64,000 nucleotides of DNA from Campanula takesimana (taxonomy: Eukaryota; Streptophyta; Magnoliopsida; Asterales; Campanulaceae): NCBI GenBank assembly GCA_026119855.1, contig JAOWBW010000112.1, positions 124,001 through 188,000 on the forward strand, given 5' to 3'. The position numbers and the translations under genes are program-made. Below the pieces are notes generated by a model that saw nothing but the letters and a program-made list of their open reading frames with translations, did not search any database and was not told where the DNA came from. Shown in pieces: positions 10,744 to 22,353 of the stretch; the first letter of the stretch is position 1, and each line of letters starts with the position of its first letter.

Positions 10744-11698
10744 GTCTCCTGTTAGCTCACCAAAGTCGTCTAAATCGTCTAGGTCCGATGTCTTTACCTA
10801 TGAATTCGAGTCTTCATCCAAGTCTAACGACCTCACATCGGAAGATTATGAAATGGTCGCTAACGCTATCTTTCCCTTCGCTATAAATGAAAACCTCTAT
10901 CTTTCCGAGTATCCCGCTATAGCCGATCTTATAAATGATAAATTAACTAATCAACCTAATGATATACCAATAGTTAATAACGATTCATTAAAAGATGCAG
11001 ACACAAGCGAACTTAATAACGAATACATTCGAGAAATCTCAGAGCAAGTTATCTATCAAAGGGAAAATCGAGCCCAAGCTGCCGATGAAGTGTTAACGTG
11101 TATGAATCTGGGGACGGACGATGAGCCAAAGGAAACACAGATTGGAAGCTTCTTTCAGGGTGAAGAACGAGAAGAACTGATCGGGTTACTCAAGGAGTAC
11201 GTCAACGTATTTGCATGGTCTTACAAAGATATGCCGGGCCTGGACAATTCCATCGTAGAGCACCGAATTCCGATAACGCCAGACACCAAGCCGGTAAAAC
11301 AGAAGCTTCGCCGCATCAAGCCAGAATGGTCTCTGCAAGTGAAAGAAGAAATTGAGAAGCTACTCAGAGTGGGTTTCATAAGTGTGATTGAGTATCCGAC
11401 GTGGTTATCAAACATCGTTACAGTAAGGAAGGCTAATGGAAAAGTCAGAGTTTGTGTGGATTTCCGTGATCTTAACAAAGTAAGTCCTAAGGATGATTTT
11501 CTGCTTCCCAACATCGACATGCTAGTAGACGCAACGGCTAACTACGAAGTCAAGTCATTTGTGGATGGTTTCGCCGGGTATAATAAGATCATGATGGCCG
11601 AGGAAGACCAAGAAAAGACTGCTTTCACCATGCCATGGGGAACATACTACTACACCGTAATGCCATTTGGACTTAGAAATGCTGGGGCTACCTATTAA
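10712..11698 (+). pseudogene. pol: pol of G1, part 1: leader and reverse transcriptase N-half
   Basis: The first ~120 residues form the acidic leader shared with G2 (NLGTDDEPKETQIGSFF). From VFAWSYKDMPGLD onward it is reverse transcriptase: EHRIPI, KQKLRRIKPEW, RVCVDFRDLNK, SFVDGFAGYNKI and VMPFGLRNAGATY. The frame ends at a TAA at 11696-11698 where G2 has Gln; the next codon is TGG where G2 has Arg. Both are C-to-T changes. It joins gag by a frameshift in the overlap 10712-10743. Confidence 0.85.
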
Positions 11699-11704
11699 TG
11701 GGTT

Positions 11705-12346
11705 GTGACTGCTCTATTTCACGACATGATTCATAAGGAAATCGAGGTCTATGTAGACGACATGATTATACATTCCAAAGGTTCCAACGGTCAACACCTA
11801 ATTGACTTACGGAAATTCTTCAACAGACTCAGGGAACACTCCATGCGTCTGAACCCCGCTAAGTGCACATTTGGGGTTGTTCGAGGAAAAGAACTGGGAT
11901 ACATGGTCACGGAGCGCGGAATAGAAGCCGACCTGAGAAATATCCAAGCAATTATGGATATGAAGCCGCCCCGTACAGAAACTGAGGTCAAAGCATCCAT
12001 GGGAAGACTACAGTACATCAGTCGATTCATCAATCAGTTGACTACAGTATGTGAACTGATCTTCAAGCTAATAAAGAAAGCCGCCAATGTCGAATGGAAT
12101 CATGATTGCCAAGAGGCCTTTGAGCAGATTAAAAGGTACCTGGTGAATACCCCAATCCTACGTCCGCCACACAAGGAGAAGCTGCTACTGCTATACTTAA
12201 CAGTAACAGACACCGCCGTCGGAGCCATGCTGGCACAAGAAGCCAAGGATTCTCGGATAGAAAGCGCCATATACTTTGTCAGTCGGAAGTTACAAGGCGG
12301 TGAACTCAAGCATTACATGGTATCTCACCCCATATGGCTAGTATAA
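11705..12346 (+). pseudogene. pol: pol of G1, part 2: reverse transcriptase C-half, RNase H start
   Basis: Continues the same frame directly after the stop at 11696. Holds the catalytic YVDDMIIHSKG motif, LNPAKCTFGV, the connection region and the start of the Ty3-type RNase H (TAVGAMLAQE, FVSRKLQGGE). Compared with G2 about 19 residues are missing in frame between GGE and LKHYM, inside RNase H. The piece ends at a TAA at 12344-12346, directly before MDPIKYLF, again in frame. Confidence 0.85.
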
Positions 12347-12349
12347 AAA

Positions 12350-14308
12350 ATGGACCCAATCAAGTACTTGTTCGATAAACCGTCTATATCCATGACACTC
12401 GCCAAATGGTCAGTATTTCTGGGAGAATTCGACATTACTTATGTCCCAAGAAAGGCAGTTAAAGAGAGAGCTATGGCAGACCAGTTAGCAGATTCTCCAA
12501 GCACCGAAGAACGAGGATCGGACCCCGAGTTTCCAGACGATGGTATTTTCTTTTTAGAAGCTGCGGACAAGTGGCAACTATTCTTCGACGGGGACGCAAA
12601 CAAAAGACGCAACGGAGTGGGGCTTCTTCTAGTTGATCCTAAAGACGAGCATACTCCAATAGCAATAAAATTGAAATTTACAACCACCAACAATGCTGCT
12701 GAATACGAAGCATGCATAGCAGGTTTAGAAGCAGCCATAGAACGAAATGTAAAAGAGTTGGAAGTATACGGCGATTCGGCTCTGATTATAAACCAGACGG
12801 CAAAGAAATGGAAGACTATGGACCCCTACTTACAGTTATACCAAGTTTACATGGATGAACTAATCGGACAATTCCGAGAAGCCACATTTCACTATCTCCC
12901 ACGAGACAGAAACAGATTCTCCGATGCACTTGCCACCTTGGCATCACTGGTAGAAATCCCTGAGGGAAGATCAGTCAAGCCCTTCAGAGTCGGTCGAAGA
13001 GAAAATCCTGCATATTGTTGTGAAATCCAAATTCAGTCGGAGGCAGTTGAAGATCAGTGGTATGCACAAATTTACAAATTCCTTAAGCATGGGAAGACCT
13101 CCTTCAAAGGAGACGTTAAAGCCAAGAGCCTTCAAGCGCTAAAGAGACTAGCAGGGCAGTTCGTACTACTAGATAATGCTTTATACAAGAGGCACTATGA
13201 CGGTATCCTACTTTTAAGTGTGGGAAGGAAGAAAGCCGAAACCATCATGGAGGAGGTACACAATGGGTTATGTGGTCCGCATATAAATGCAAGAATGCTC
13301 CGACAGAAGATTACTCGCCTGGATTACTACTGGATCACCATGGAGACAGATTGTATCCAATGGGTCAGAAAATGTCACAAGTGTCAAGTATGTTCCAACT
13401 TGAACCACATTCTGCCGCACGACCTCTACAGTATGACTACCCCTTGGCCATTCGCAGCATGGGGCATTGATATCATCGGTAAAATCTATCCCGCGAGCAG
13501 CAACGGTCACGGGTTTGTATTGGTGGCAGTAGATTATTTTACCAAGTGGGTCAAACCACAATCTTACAAGGTACTAAATTCCAAGAAGGTAGCACAGTTT
13601 ATCAAGGAAAACATCATGTGTCGTTATGGTGTCCCAAATTTGATCATGTCAGATAATGGTAGTCACTTCAAAGCAGAGACAGCCCGTTTACTCGCCGAAT
13701 TCAGAATAGAAAGAAAGAAATCCTCCCCGTACTATCCACAGACTAATGGAGCGTTCGAAGCAGCTAACAAGACCATCGAGCAGATCATCAGAAAAATGGC
13801 CATAAAAGGGAAGGATTGGCCCGACAAATTACCCTTAGCACTCTGGGGCTACAGAACCTCAGTACGCACCGCCACGGGGGAGACTCCTTATGCTCTTACC
13901 TACGGTATGGAAGAAGTCCTACCTATCGAGTTGGAAATACCGTCCTTAAGGGTATTGCTCGAGAACCAAGTAAATGAAGTAGAATGGCTCCGCAGTCGTT
14001 ACGACCAACTAGCTACCCTGGACGAAAGAAGACTCAAGGCTATGGAACATATCAGAGCCTATCAGAGAAGGACCACAGATAGCTTTAACAAAAAGGTGAA
14101 GCCAGTGGACATTAAAGAAGGAGATTTGGTGCTCAAAGTACGCCTCCCGAATAAGTTCAACCCCTTGGGTAAGTGGGCTCCCACATGGACTGGTCCTTAC
14201 GTCATACAAAAGATCTTCTCCAGAGGTGCAGTCAGAATGGCAGATTTGGATGGAAATCAGTTCAAGGAACCAGTCAACATTAGCAAGCTCCGCCGCTACT
14301 TCTACTGA
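12350..14308 (+). pseudogene. pol: pol of G1, part 3: RNase H end, second RNase H, integrase
   Basis: 652 codons open in the same frame. Around residues 73-200 lies a complete RNase H-like domain of the kind added in the Tat lineage: FFDGDA (Asp near 80), NNAAEYEACIAGLEAA, YGDSALI and RFSDALATLA. Integrase follows: HHCC zinc region (EVHNGLCGPH ... CHKCQ), then catalytic Asp374 (GIDIIG), Asp435 (SDNGSHF) and Glu470 (FEAAN), giving DD35E spacing. The C-terminal part includes GDLVLKV, GKWAPTWTGPYVI and ends KLRRYFY. The domain looks undamaged, but upstream breaks make this copy of pol inactive as a whole. Confidence 0.9.
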
Positions 14309-14771
14309 CGACCACGGTTGGTCTCCACAAATGGTACTCTCCACCAGCGGAGCTCTCCATCAACGGTCTTCTACAACGACCATCCCCCTTGTAAAAAAAA
14401 ATTATTATTATTACATCATCTCTACTTTCCCCTCTTCTATCTTTCGTTTCTACAATAAAAAATGAACTACGGTGACCTGAGCCCCTTAGCCCTACTTGTA
14501 AAAGGGGAATGTAGGCAGCCTTCAACGGTGCGGTCTCAAAAATAAATAAAAATCCAAATCTGGTTTGAGCATAATTTCAAATAAATCAAACAATCTATTT
14601 ATAATTAAAGTGAAATCTCTATTTCCACAAGTCACTACACGTTAACATTTATTTGATGAGTCTAAGCTCGAAAGAACCTGCGAATAAATAACCTGCTTTG
14701 AAATTTAAATAAACTAAAAAAACTAAAATCTAAACTATGTGTCTGCAACGACTATAGTTGGATACTAGGAG
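14309..14771. other. Post-pol spacer of G1 with conserved box
   Basis: Non-coding. At 14462-14540 it has GAACTACGGTGACCTGAG ... GAATGTAGGCAGCC ... GCGGTCTCAA. The same box occurs reverse-complemented behind G2 pol (45400-45456) and again at 20775-20840. It marks the border between the sense pol and the antisense gene. A (TTA)n tract lies near 14401. Confidence 0.5.
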
Positions 14772-16177
14772 TCATTCCTCCTCTTTCTCTTCCTCATCCG
14801 TCTTTGGTTTCTTGTCTCTTCGTCCACGTCTAGCCTGTCTCGTAGGATCTTCAAATAAAGCCTTCCTAAGCTGAGTCACCCCACTTGGGCCTTCTCTCTC
14901 TCTCTTTTCCTCTCAGTAGGTGCTAGCTAAGCCAACTCGGTCTCCAACTCCCGTTATACATTCTCGTCCTCCCTCAAGCGTCTGCTCGAGACATAAGGGA
15001 CCACCGCCCCACATCTCAATCTTCTCAGAGTCCGCCCCATATTCCCCAAAGTCGTCTGATACCAGTCCAAGTATTCTCGAGACAAAAGTTTGTCACGTGG
15101 TCACTGTATACAAAGAGTGCTGGGAATGAGATCATAAGACCAACATCACTCCAAGAGCACTGTAACCCCATTATTCGTAAGAAGTATCTGGTCAGTGACC
15201 TTGCTACAAGTCTCGTCCCACAAAGAAGATATAGTCTGAGGCACCCCATACTGATGGCACACCCGCACTGCGTAGTAATAAGTGGTTTCGCCAAAGGCAG
15301 GGACCAGAATCATGCAGAGACCATTCTGAGACCACCGTGCTCTGATCACCCCCCAGTGAGGTACCATCCACTTAATTTGAGTAGTACTCAGCTGTGCCAT
15401 ATATGTCACCCATGCAGAACGAGCCATCCCTGCAAATCGCCGCCTTATGCACCTACTCTGACAAACCCAAGGTGATACTGGTCCAATAGGTTCCTCTAAG
15501 ACTCAAAGTCTCTCCTGCAGCCACAAGGTTAACAGTCGGGTACTTCCCCTGGTCATCTTTCGAGCTCCTGAGGCCAACTCTCCGATGCCATGCAAAGTCT
15601 CCCCGAGCAAACAAGGGACAACACTGCGATTGGCTCGATCCTGATCCACCATATCAAGACAACCCATAGTAGCTACCCCTACGAAAGGTGGAAATAATAC
15701 TAAGGCAAACAAACAAAGTGACAGAGAATCCAAAGCCATGTCAGATTCCACTGTGCTATTAATAAACCTGATGGGTAACTCACAAATATCGACATCACCA
15801 TCCAAAAGCAGATCCCTAGCATCTTCAATAGAAATCCTCAGCAGTTGGGAAATCCGAAGGTCTGAAGGCACTTGAGACTGCGGCATGGCTACCCTATCAG
15901 TCGCTGTCGCACCACAAAGATCCACGAAATCTTCATAAGTGGGGGTGATTTCATTGTAAGAAAAGTTGAAGACGTGATTCTCGTTGTCCCAGAATTTAGC
16001 AGCAGCACGAATCAAGCTCTCATCGGACTTAACCCTGAACAAAGACCAAAGGCACTTGATCCTAAATCTCCTGTCAAAGGATGCACGAGTCGATTTGGAA
16101 AGTTTCTTAACCCATATCCTCAAGTTCTTGATGAAGTGGTTCTGTTTCTCCTCAGAAATCCTAGGGTGTCTGTCCAT
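14772..16177 (-). pseudogene. Antisense accessory gene A of G1 (DUF7745-like)
   Basis: Runs opposite to pol. The open part 16177-15503 encodes LIRAAAKFWDNENHVFNFSYNEITPTYEDFVDL and GETLHGIGEL, the pattern of the DUF7745-like family often carried by plant retroelements, and aligns with the antisense gene of G2 (LLRAAAAFWDCDSHTFNFS...; GETLHGLDEL). After frame breaks around 15430-15500 it resumes (TTQIKWMVPHWGV; G2 VDIEWCPPSWGL). A basic-acidic tail (QARRGRRDKKPKTDEEE) ends at a TGA at 14772-14774. Function unknown; a chromatin or regulatory role is only a guess. The start at 16177 is the first ATG before the conserved region. Confidence 0.6.
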
Positions 16178-16673
16178 CAGAAAAGCGTGGAAGGATCAAA
16201 ATCTAGAGCAAAAGGGAGAAAAACTGCTGTCTGCCTCGTCTCTCTATGAGACTGTTGATTAAATAGGGTAGGGAGTTCAAGTCCTGATCGTACAAGGAAA
16301 AATCTGACAAAAATCGTGTCAGATCAAGGACCAGCCGCGCGGCCAGTCCCTCCTACGATATTTGGCCAGGCGGCCACATGAGCCAGTTCAGACAGATTGC
16401 CAGTCCGTCCCCAACAATCGCCGGAATGGACCCATTTCAGACATTTCGAAGGTCACAAGTCACAAAAGAAGTCTGATAAAGAAGGTGGAAATGCCCGACA
16501 GTGTGCAATCCCTATTTTGCCCCTAAGGCTCATGCATTGTACTAAATGTAAAAACATGTAAACAAAATACTAATTAATTACATACCAAAAGCAAATAAAA
16601 TATCATACATAAAGATGTATTTGTCTGTTCCTCTCCTCTCTCTAACAAAATGTAGGAAATAAAAGGACTACAT

Positions 16674-18417
16674 CTAGTCCGAGTCGGATCCCTCGACATC
16701 AACATCCTCTTCCTCATCATCCTCTCCACCCTGCTCCGTGTGATGGGACTAGCTCCCGTGCTCCTGCTCCGGACAGACCTCGAACTCTCAGCCCCTGTGG
16801 GGGACCGCTCTCTACGCTGAGGCAGGACCACATCATCCCGACGGCAGGTACAAGCAGCAGCCAAGCTCTGGAATATCCTCTCAAAAATATTGTCCCTACG
16901 GACAGATCGAATATAGGCTTCCCGAGTCACCTAAGACAGACAAAAATACAGAGCTGAGAAAACAAGTCTAAACTGTGTGTGAACAAAGACAACAATAAAA
17001 GCAAGGGTATCATACCGTAGCTCCAAGTGGAGGAAGTTGGGCCCCGGTAACCTCGTCAGCCTCAGTCGGAGTCAGATCAAGGTCAATCTCAGCACCTCCC
17101 CGCCGTATCCGGATACTATCAGGAGAACGAGGCATATCCATAGCATGCCTAGCACCTCTACTCGACCTCGCCGGATAAGCACCCACCTGCCTCCTCGCCA
17201 GAACCTATGGGCTCACCAGCACATGCTCTACGAACCACTCGTAATCAGCCCCACTCTGATATAAATGGGCCGGAGTCCTCACTCGGTAATCACCACTCCT
17301 CCTCAGCCTATACGGATGCAGCATATCTCTCGGAGGCTCACTTGGGGCCCACAACACAGGATGTCTGCCATGCTGCCTGCAGACCCTCTCGCTAAGATAC
17401 ATGGCATCACAAGTCAATCCCGTCAAGAAGCAGCGGGAAGCAGTAAAATCCTGGGCCTGACCAACCCCTGTCAATACCAGATCCGACCAAGGGAAAAATT
17501 GGAAGTCCTCATGTAGCTGACCACTCAGCCTCGAAGCAAAGACCCCTAGATCTGGAGTCTTCCTAACCCTGCGACCCTTTAACCGGTTGCTCTTCGCCCA
17601 AAATCTCACGACCGGAACCTCCTTTACCCCTTGCACAGCAAAAGGAGCAATATGGAACAGCTCGTAGACCCACACCTGTGGAAAAACAACATTTTAGTCT
17701 ATACAGTGCTAAACAAAAGACAGACATGGAATGAAAAGGATTAAGTCAAAGGCATACCTCAAAGGCAAACTGGAAACAGTCAAATGACGAGGTGCTAGAC
17801 CTCGAGCCGACATCAAGGGCTCTATACATCTCTACCAGTCCGGCTCCACCCCACGAGACCTGACTTGCCTGCTTCAGATCAGCTAGAGCACCCAACAAAG
17901 AGAACCAACAGAAAGTCCCTGCACTCGGGAACATAGTCTGAGATAAGCTATACCACAGAATGGCTCGCACCAGACAATCGGTGTCACTAATGCCCTCGAC
18001 AAAATCTCCAATAGCCCCGTCCACCAAGGTCCTCAGTCGACCTGCCTCAAAGCCGTTACCCTTGACAACCTTGCCAAGCGGCATACCAATCAACTCCACC
18101 TGATGATGGGGGTCCGCAGACAGAGACTCATCAAAGGGCAGCTCCACATCCGTAAATATAAGCCCCGTAATAGCAGCGAAATTGGTGGGAGTAATGGTCA
18201 CCTCTCCCCAACTAAAGTGGAACGTATGGGTAGTGTCCCACCAGTACTCTCTCATCAGCTCAACCAAACCCATCACCTTCTGGGTCCCCACTACAGCCTG
18301 CACCGCATCAAAAAATGGACCAAAGACTAGAGCCCAGATCCTCTCCTTCACCGTCCCAGCTGGCGGCAATCTCGCCCATATCACAGCCACCGCCCTCGTG
18401 GACCCACGAGATTTCAT
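16674..18417 (-). pseudogene. Antisense accessory gene B of G1: plant mobile domain, three exons
   Basis: Exon 1 (18417-17758, 220 codons) has the PMD signature: LVELMREYWWDTTHTFHFSWGE, FAAITGL and SWGGAGLVEMYRALD. A GT-AG intron of 82 nt (17757-17676; gag|GTATGCC, TTCCACAG) joins in phase 0 to exon 2 (17675-17016, also 220 codons), starting VWVYELFHI. Exon 2 has an in-frame TAG at 17205-17207. A second intron (17015-16931; GTATGATA...GTCTTAG) leads to exon 3 at 16930, whose acidic end (EDDEEED) is in another frame, closing at 16674. An acceptor-like CCTGCAG just before the ATG suggests an upstream exon. Host PMD proteins (MAIN/MAIL1) act in gene expression and transposon silencing. This copy is damaged. 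Confidence 0.65.
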
Positions 18418-18632
18418 CCTCTGCAGGTAAACACAGCAAAGGTACGTTACCCAACTAACAATATAGATTATGTGCTATAAATTAAAAGTGTACATGCATA
18501 CTTTATTTTATCTACTTGCACATATATCTTCCGTCCCCAAAATAATCAACAAATCCCAGAAAATTAAATAATCACGAACGATTAATTTAATTCAGAGCAG
18601 TCTTAAAAATAATACGACAAGTATGAAATAAA
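18418..18632. other. Spacer upstream of antisense gene B
   Basis: AT-rich non-coding sequence; nothing recognisable beyond the acceptor-like site at the start of gene B. Confidence 0.4.
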
Positions 18633-19130
18633 AGACCCCGTAAATTCCAAAAAAATCAATCAATTGGTCCGGAAGACCTTGTAAATCTCCAAATTGGTCC
18701 TGAAGACCCCGTAAATTTCCAAAAAATCAATCAATTGGTCCGGAACACCCCGTAAATCTCGAAATTGGTCCGGAAGACCCCGTAAATCTCGAAATTGGTC
18801 CGGAAGACCCCGTAAATTTCCAAATTGGTCCGGAAGACCTTGTAAACCACCTAAATTGGCCCGGAAGACCACGTAAACCACCAAAATTGGTCCGAAAGAC
18901 CCCGTAAATTTCAAAATTGGTCCGGAAAACCCCCCGTAAACCACCAAAATTAGTCTGGAAGACCTTGTAAACCATCAAAATTGGTTCGGAAGACCCCGTA
19001 AACCACCAAAATTGGTCCGGAAGACCTTATAAACCACCAAAATCGGAAGACCCCGTAAATTTCTAAATTGGTCCGAAAGACCTTGTAAACCACCAAATTT
19101 GGTCCCGAAGACCTTGTAAACCACCAAAAA
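18633..19130. repeat. ~30-bp minisatellite in the 3' region of G1
   Basis: Sixteen degenerate units of 28-35 bp built on ATTGGTCCGGAAGACCCCGT followed by AAATCTCGA or AAACCACCA. More degenerate units continue to about 19260. The array sits between the antisense genes and the PPT, where Tat/Ogre elements are known to carry variable tandem repeats. The Gly/Phe/Arg-rich translations on the minus strand are a by-product of the repeat. Confidence 0.85.
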
Positions 19131-19862
19131 TTAACAAAATGGCTTAGGAAGGCTTCAAAATTTCTAAAAAAATTAATAACCAATTCAATCTATAATTAAA
19201 AAGGCCGGGAACGCCCTTAAACCCTGAAGATTATAGTGGAAGGCTGGGAACATCCTTAAACCCTTCCTATTTGAGAAAGTTATTTGGCGTAACACCGTGC
19301 GAACTCTAAACAATTGGCGTTACCTGATTCTGCGTTGCTGAGGAACTGCACTTTTCAAAGTAGCGTGGAGCTACCAAGAAATTATGCGATTATGTACGCT
19401 CTATAGGAAGTTAGAATTCATCCCTCCTTTTGTTCTCGATTCTATAAACTCCTTGTCGAACCGTGCGTATGACCTCTCCTCTTTCCTCAAGTAAAGTCCA
19501 TCTGCAACGACTTTATCTGTTCTACGATGATTTGTTTCTGTAAAGTCCATCTGCAATGACTTTATTGCTCAAAGAGGTTTCGTTTCTTTTTCTTTTCTCC
19601 CCAGTAGGGTCCACGTGACTGTATTGCTTTACGAATGCTTGATTATCCCCAGCGAAAGACGACGTCTCATTTCTTTCTTTCCCCATAAGTCTCGAACTAC
19701 GATCGTCTTGATTCCACTTGGATACGTAGGTAGCCTGACATAGGTTCAGCCGCCCGACCAACCTGGTCATATTCTTTCTCACTCCTCTCTCGATTTGGAA
19801 CTCATGTTTCAGATCGGTCCTTTTCTTAATCGACGACCCTCCTTGCCTTGCAAGAAACATCG
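19131..19862. other. 3' untranslated region of G1
   Basis: Non-coding. Contains a repeated phrase (taaagtccatctgcaa.gactttat at 19491 and 19540), a GATACGTAGGTAGCC box near 19720 and a TCGACGACCC stretch near 19830 that recurs as TCGACGACGTT before the PPT at 34693. Confidence 0.45.
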
Positions 19863-19874
19863 CCGAGGGGCTAC
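19863..19874 (+). other. Polypurine tract of G1
   Basis: CCGAGGGGCTAC, matching the GAGGGGCTC tract before the LTRs at 34702 and (reverse strand) 42526. Followed by TATTAGTACCC, probably a mutated TG start of the LTR. Confidence 0.55.
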
Positions 19875-20873
19875 TATTAGTACCCAACCTGAAAATGAGT
19901 TATTAGACATTCTAGAACTCACAAGGACCTCCCAGGTATTTACGAACTGCGCAGGACTTATCCAGGATTTCCCGAAAAGCCCAGATAAGAAGATGTTGAT
20001 GACTGATCGGATGAGGGATCAAAGATAGACGTTATATAGGAGTTCTCCAGAGTCCAGATTGATCAAAGCCTTGAAAATTGTGCCAATCTCGTAGATCGGC
20101 CGGGCGGCCAGTTCCTCCGGGTCAAGATTTCCTATAAATAGGTGACCTCAGTTCATTATTTCAAGACACAATTCTCTCCCCCGAGTTCTATAGCCTAAAC
20201 TGACGGCAGAACTCTCCTTCCAAGCCTTTTTAGCAATCCCGAAGGTCCGACGAATCCGCGCGAGAGATTCGACTTCGTTCTTGTCAAGATTGGTGAGAAT
20301 TTGTCATGTTTTTTTAGTTTAGATCTGATTTATGCTAGTTTCATCATGTTTATACATCTATATTCATATGATTCATCATGTGTTCTTCATGTTCTTGCTA
20401 GAATTCATAATATGCTCTATGTCTAGGGTAGCGATCTTCATGCTTATGTGTTATTTCATGCATATCCATGATATTCTTACTATTATGCTAGATCTACGGC
20501 TTATCCCATGCATAACGTGCTAGATCTAATGTTTTAATCCCTACTCATATTGTATAGACGATGATGATCCACGAGATCTAGGAACTACTTCTAAACCCTA
20601 AACTTTAGGTAAATATTCCCATGATCAATAACTGTCCAAGGATGAATATGAGGACTACATATTGATCTTATCAATGGTATAATCATTATTCTAGGATGTG
20701 ATCATCTTGTATGATTCTTTCTCCTCCCCCTTCATTATGCATGATCCTGCTTCTTCTCCCTATTTCGATTATGTGCGAACTACGCTGACCTGAGCTTCTC
20801 AAATGAGAGGAACGTAGGCAATCTTCGGATCCGGTCTCAATCACTAACACACTACTAACACATTCATCATGAT
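19875..20873 (+). repeat. LTR following G1, first part
   Basis: Begins right after the PPT and contains a TATA box (20133-20140) preceded by GGCCGGGCGGCCAG (20098-20111). It is interrupted at 20873 by C1 and appears to continue after it (34359-34475), where it ends close to a PBS-like TGGCGACTC. A GAACTACGCTGACCTGAG...ACGTAGGCA box lies at 20775-20840. The start base is TA where LTRs normally have TG, so the left border is approximate. Confidence 0.5.
20133..20140 (+). promoter_or_regulatory. TATA box in LTR following G1
   Basis: TATAAATA in the context ttcCTATAAATAGGtg, about 25 bp after the GC-rich word GGCCGGGCGGCC. Confidence 0.6.
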
Positions 20874-21087
20874 TGTTGGGTATGCCCACTTATATCTCAG
20901 TTTCAATGTAATAGGATTGATTAGATTTGATTGATCCATCACCTAAGTTTTATTTCATGGACTTTAGACCCACATGTAAGAAGTATTTATACGTCATTTT
21001 TTTAGGTTGTCCATTGTAATAGAACAGGCTTAGGAATAGGGGAAGAAGATCAAAATTGAAGAAAATCACTCCGTGAATTTGAGCTAC

Positions 21088-21200
21088 GCGCCATGCGCCA
21101 TGCGCCTTCTTAAGCACGCGCATGAGTATGCGCCTAGCATAGCTCATGCGCCTCAGATAAGTCAGATCGCGCATACGCTATGCGCCTCTCTAGCTCAACG
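21088..21200. repeat. ATGCGCC cluster in C1 LTR
   Basis: GCGC-core words (ATGCGCC, CGCGCC, CGCGCAT) recur about ten times, some only 7 bp apart, others about 18 bp. The matching cluster in the 3' LTR is at 33149-33280 and has one copy more. Confidence 0.7.
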
Positions 21201-21460
21201 CGCTTCATGAATGTTTTTATCACTCAGTGATTTATTGAAGATTCAAAGACTTGATGAAGATTCAAACTACGCCAATAATCCAACGGTGGTTAAATAACAC
21301 GTATGTACCCGCATCTAAGGACATCTGTCCATAACGGTCATATTTGTGTTATGTGTCTAACGGCTATAAAAGGACACGTGCTCCACTCAATGAGCGACAG
21401 CACATCCGTCCTTTCTCTGACTCACCAAGGATTTCCAACGGCTAGTTTTTGGGTCTCTAC

Positions 21461-21468
21461 TATAAATA
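21461..21468 (+). promoter_or_regulatory. TATA box of C1 5' LTR
   Basis: TATAAATA in ctacTATAAATAcccc; drives genomic RNA synthesis. The equivalent box in the 3' LTR is at 33535-33542. Confidence 0.75.
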
Positions 21469-22282
21469 CCCCATAACTTCAACCATTTGAAGTTGCTAAG
21501 AATTTCAAGAATTTCTCTCTCAAGCATTTGTTGAAGATTTGAAGATTGCCTTTGTTATTTCCAGAATTCTCAAGAACATCTTCATAACTTCATCCTTAGC
21601 CCAAATCCTCAAGCTATAACACTTTAGTTTTCTCGTGCTCTCAATCTCAAAGATCTAAAGAGCCTTGATACTAAAATCACATACGCACCTCTTTAAGTTT
21701 GATCACTTAGATCTTTCTTTAAGAGATACACCGGTTATTGTTTTGGATTTGTTCATTCATAGAATATTAGATCTTGAGTTAGTGTATGAGCTCAAACGAT
21801 TGTAATTTGTAACACTCCCTCATTATATAAGATCTCCATTAGAAATCCAAGACTAACCATCTTGGTAGAGGACGTAGATCATTTTCCCGATCGAACCTCT
21901 CCAAATAGCTCTTGTTCATATCTTGCTATTTCCTTACAAGTTCATATCATATCTAACTACTTGCTTGTTTATTTATTGTAGATTGATTTATTGAATTGTG
22001 TTGTGTTTGTTATATCATTTGCCTTAGTTTCTTATTTCACCCACTTTGAGCCAAAATACTTAGAGTGTGTGTGCGCCGCCTTTATCATACTTTGCGCCTA
22101 TTTACATTACTAAATTCCGCTGTGCATTTAACTCACTCACTTAGGCGCATATCATAACGCTTACTTGATAAAGTACGCATTTGCAATTGAGTTTATCAAG
22201 GGTACGAAAAGAATTTTAAAACAGCTATTCACCCCCCCTCTAGCTATTTTTCATACCCTTGTTGCCCTTTGGGACCAACAAG

Positions 22283-22294
22283 TGGTATCAGAGC
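22283..22294 (+). other. Primer-binding site of C1
   Basis: TGGTATCAGAGC, complementary to the 3' end of initiator tRNA-Met, two bases after the 5' LTR. Confidence 0.95.
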
Positions 22295-22353
22295 AAACAC
22301 CTTTATAAAACACTTTTGTTTTTCAAGCTTAACAGCTTGGGTGCCGATTCTAA

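Larger units (their letters stand above)
9307..20873 (+). mobile_element. G1: Tat/Ogre-like Gypsy element, 5'-truncated
   Basis: Order on the plus strand: partial gag, reverse transcriptase, RNase H, a second RNase H-like domain, integrase; then two antisense genes (14772-16177 and 16674-18417), a 16-unit minisatellite, a PPT and the start of an LTR. The extra RNase H domain and antisense accessory genes are known features of the Tat lineage. The 5' LTR, PBS and N-terminal gag are missing, and the protease domain is absent. C1 is inserted in the following LTR at 20873. Confidence 0.8.
20874..22280 (+). repeat. 5' LTR of C1 (1407 bp)
   Basis: TGTTGGGTATGCC ... GGGACCAACA, followed by the PBS. 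A cluster of GCGCC words lies at 21088-21200. Differs from the 3' LTR (1418 bp) mainly by lacking ATGCGCCTTACCC, so the length change itself falls in the ATGCGCC cluster. Confidence 0.92.

Noticed and set aside
15025..15294. Separate minus-strand protein overlapping antisense gene A
   Set aside because: It is another frame over the decayed middle part of the DUF7745-like gene and has no motif of its own.
18633..19130. CRISPR-like array or repetitive protein (Gly/Phe/Arg repeats on the minus strand)
   Set aside because: Units vary in length and have no unique spacers; the genome is plant nuclear DNA. It is a minisatellite, and the open frames are accidental.
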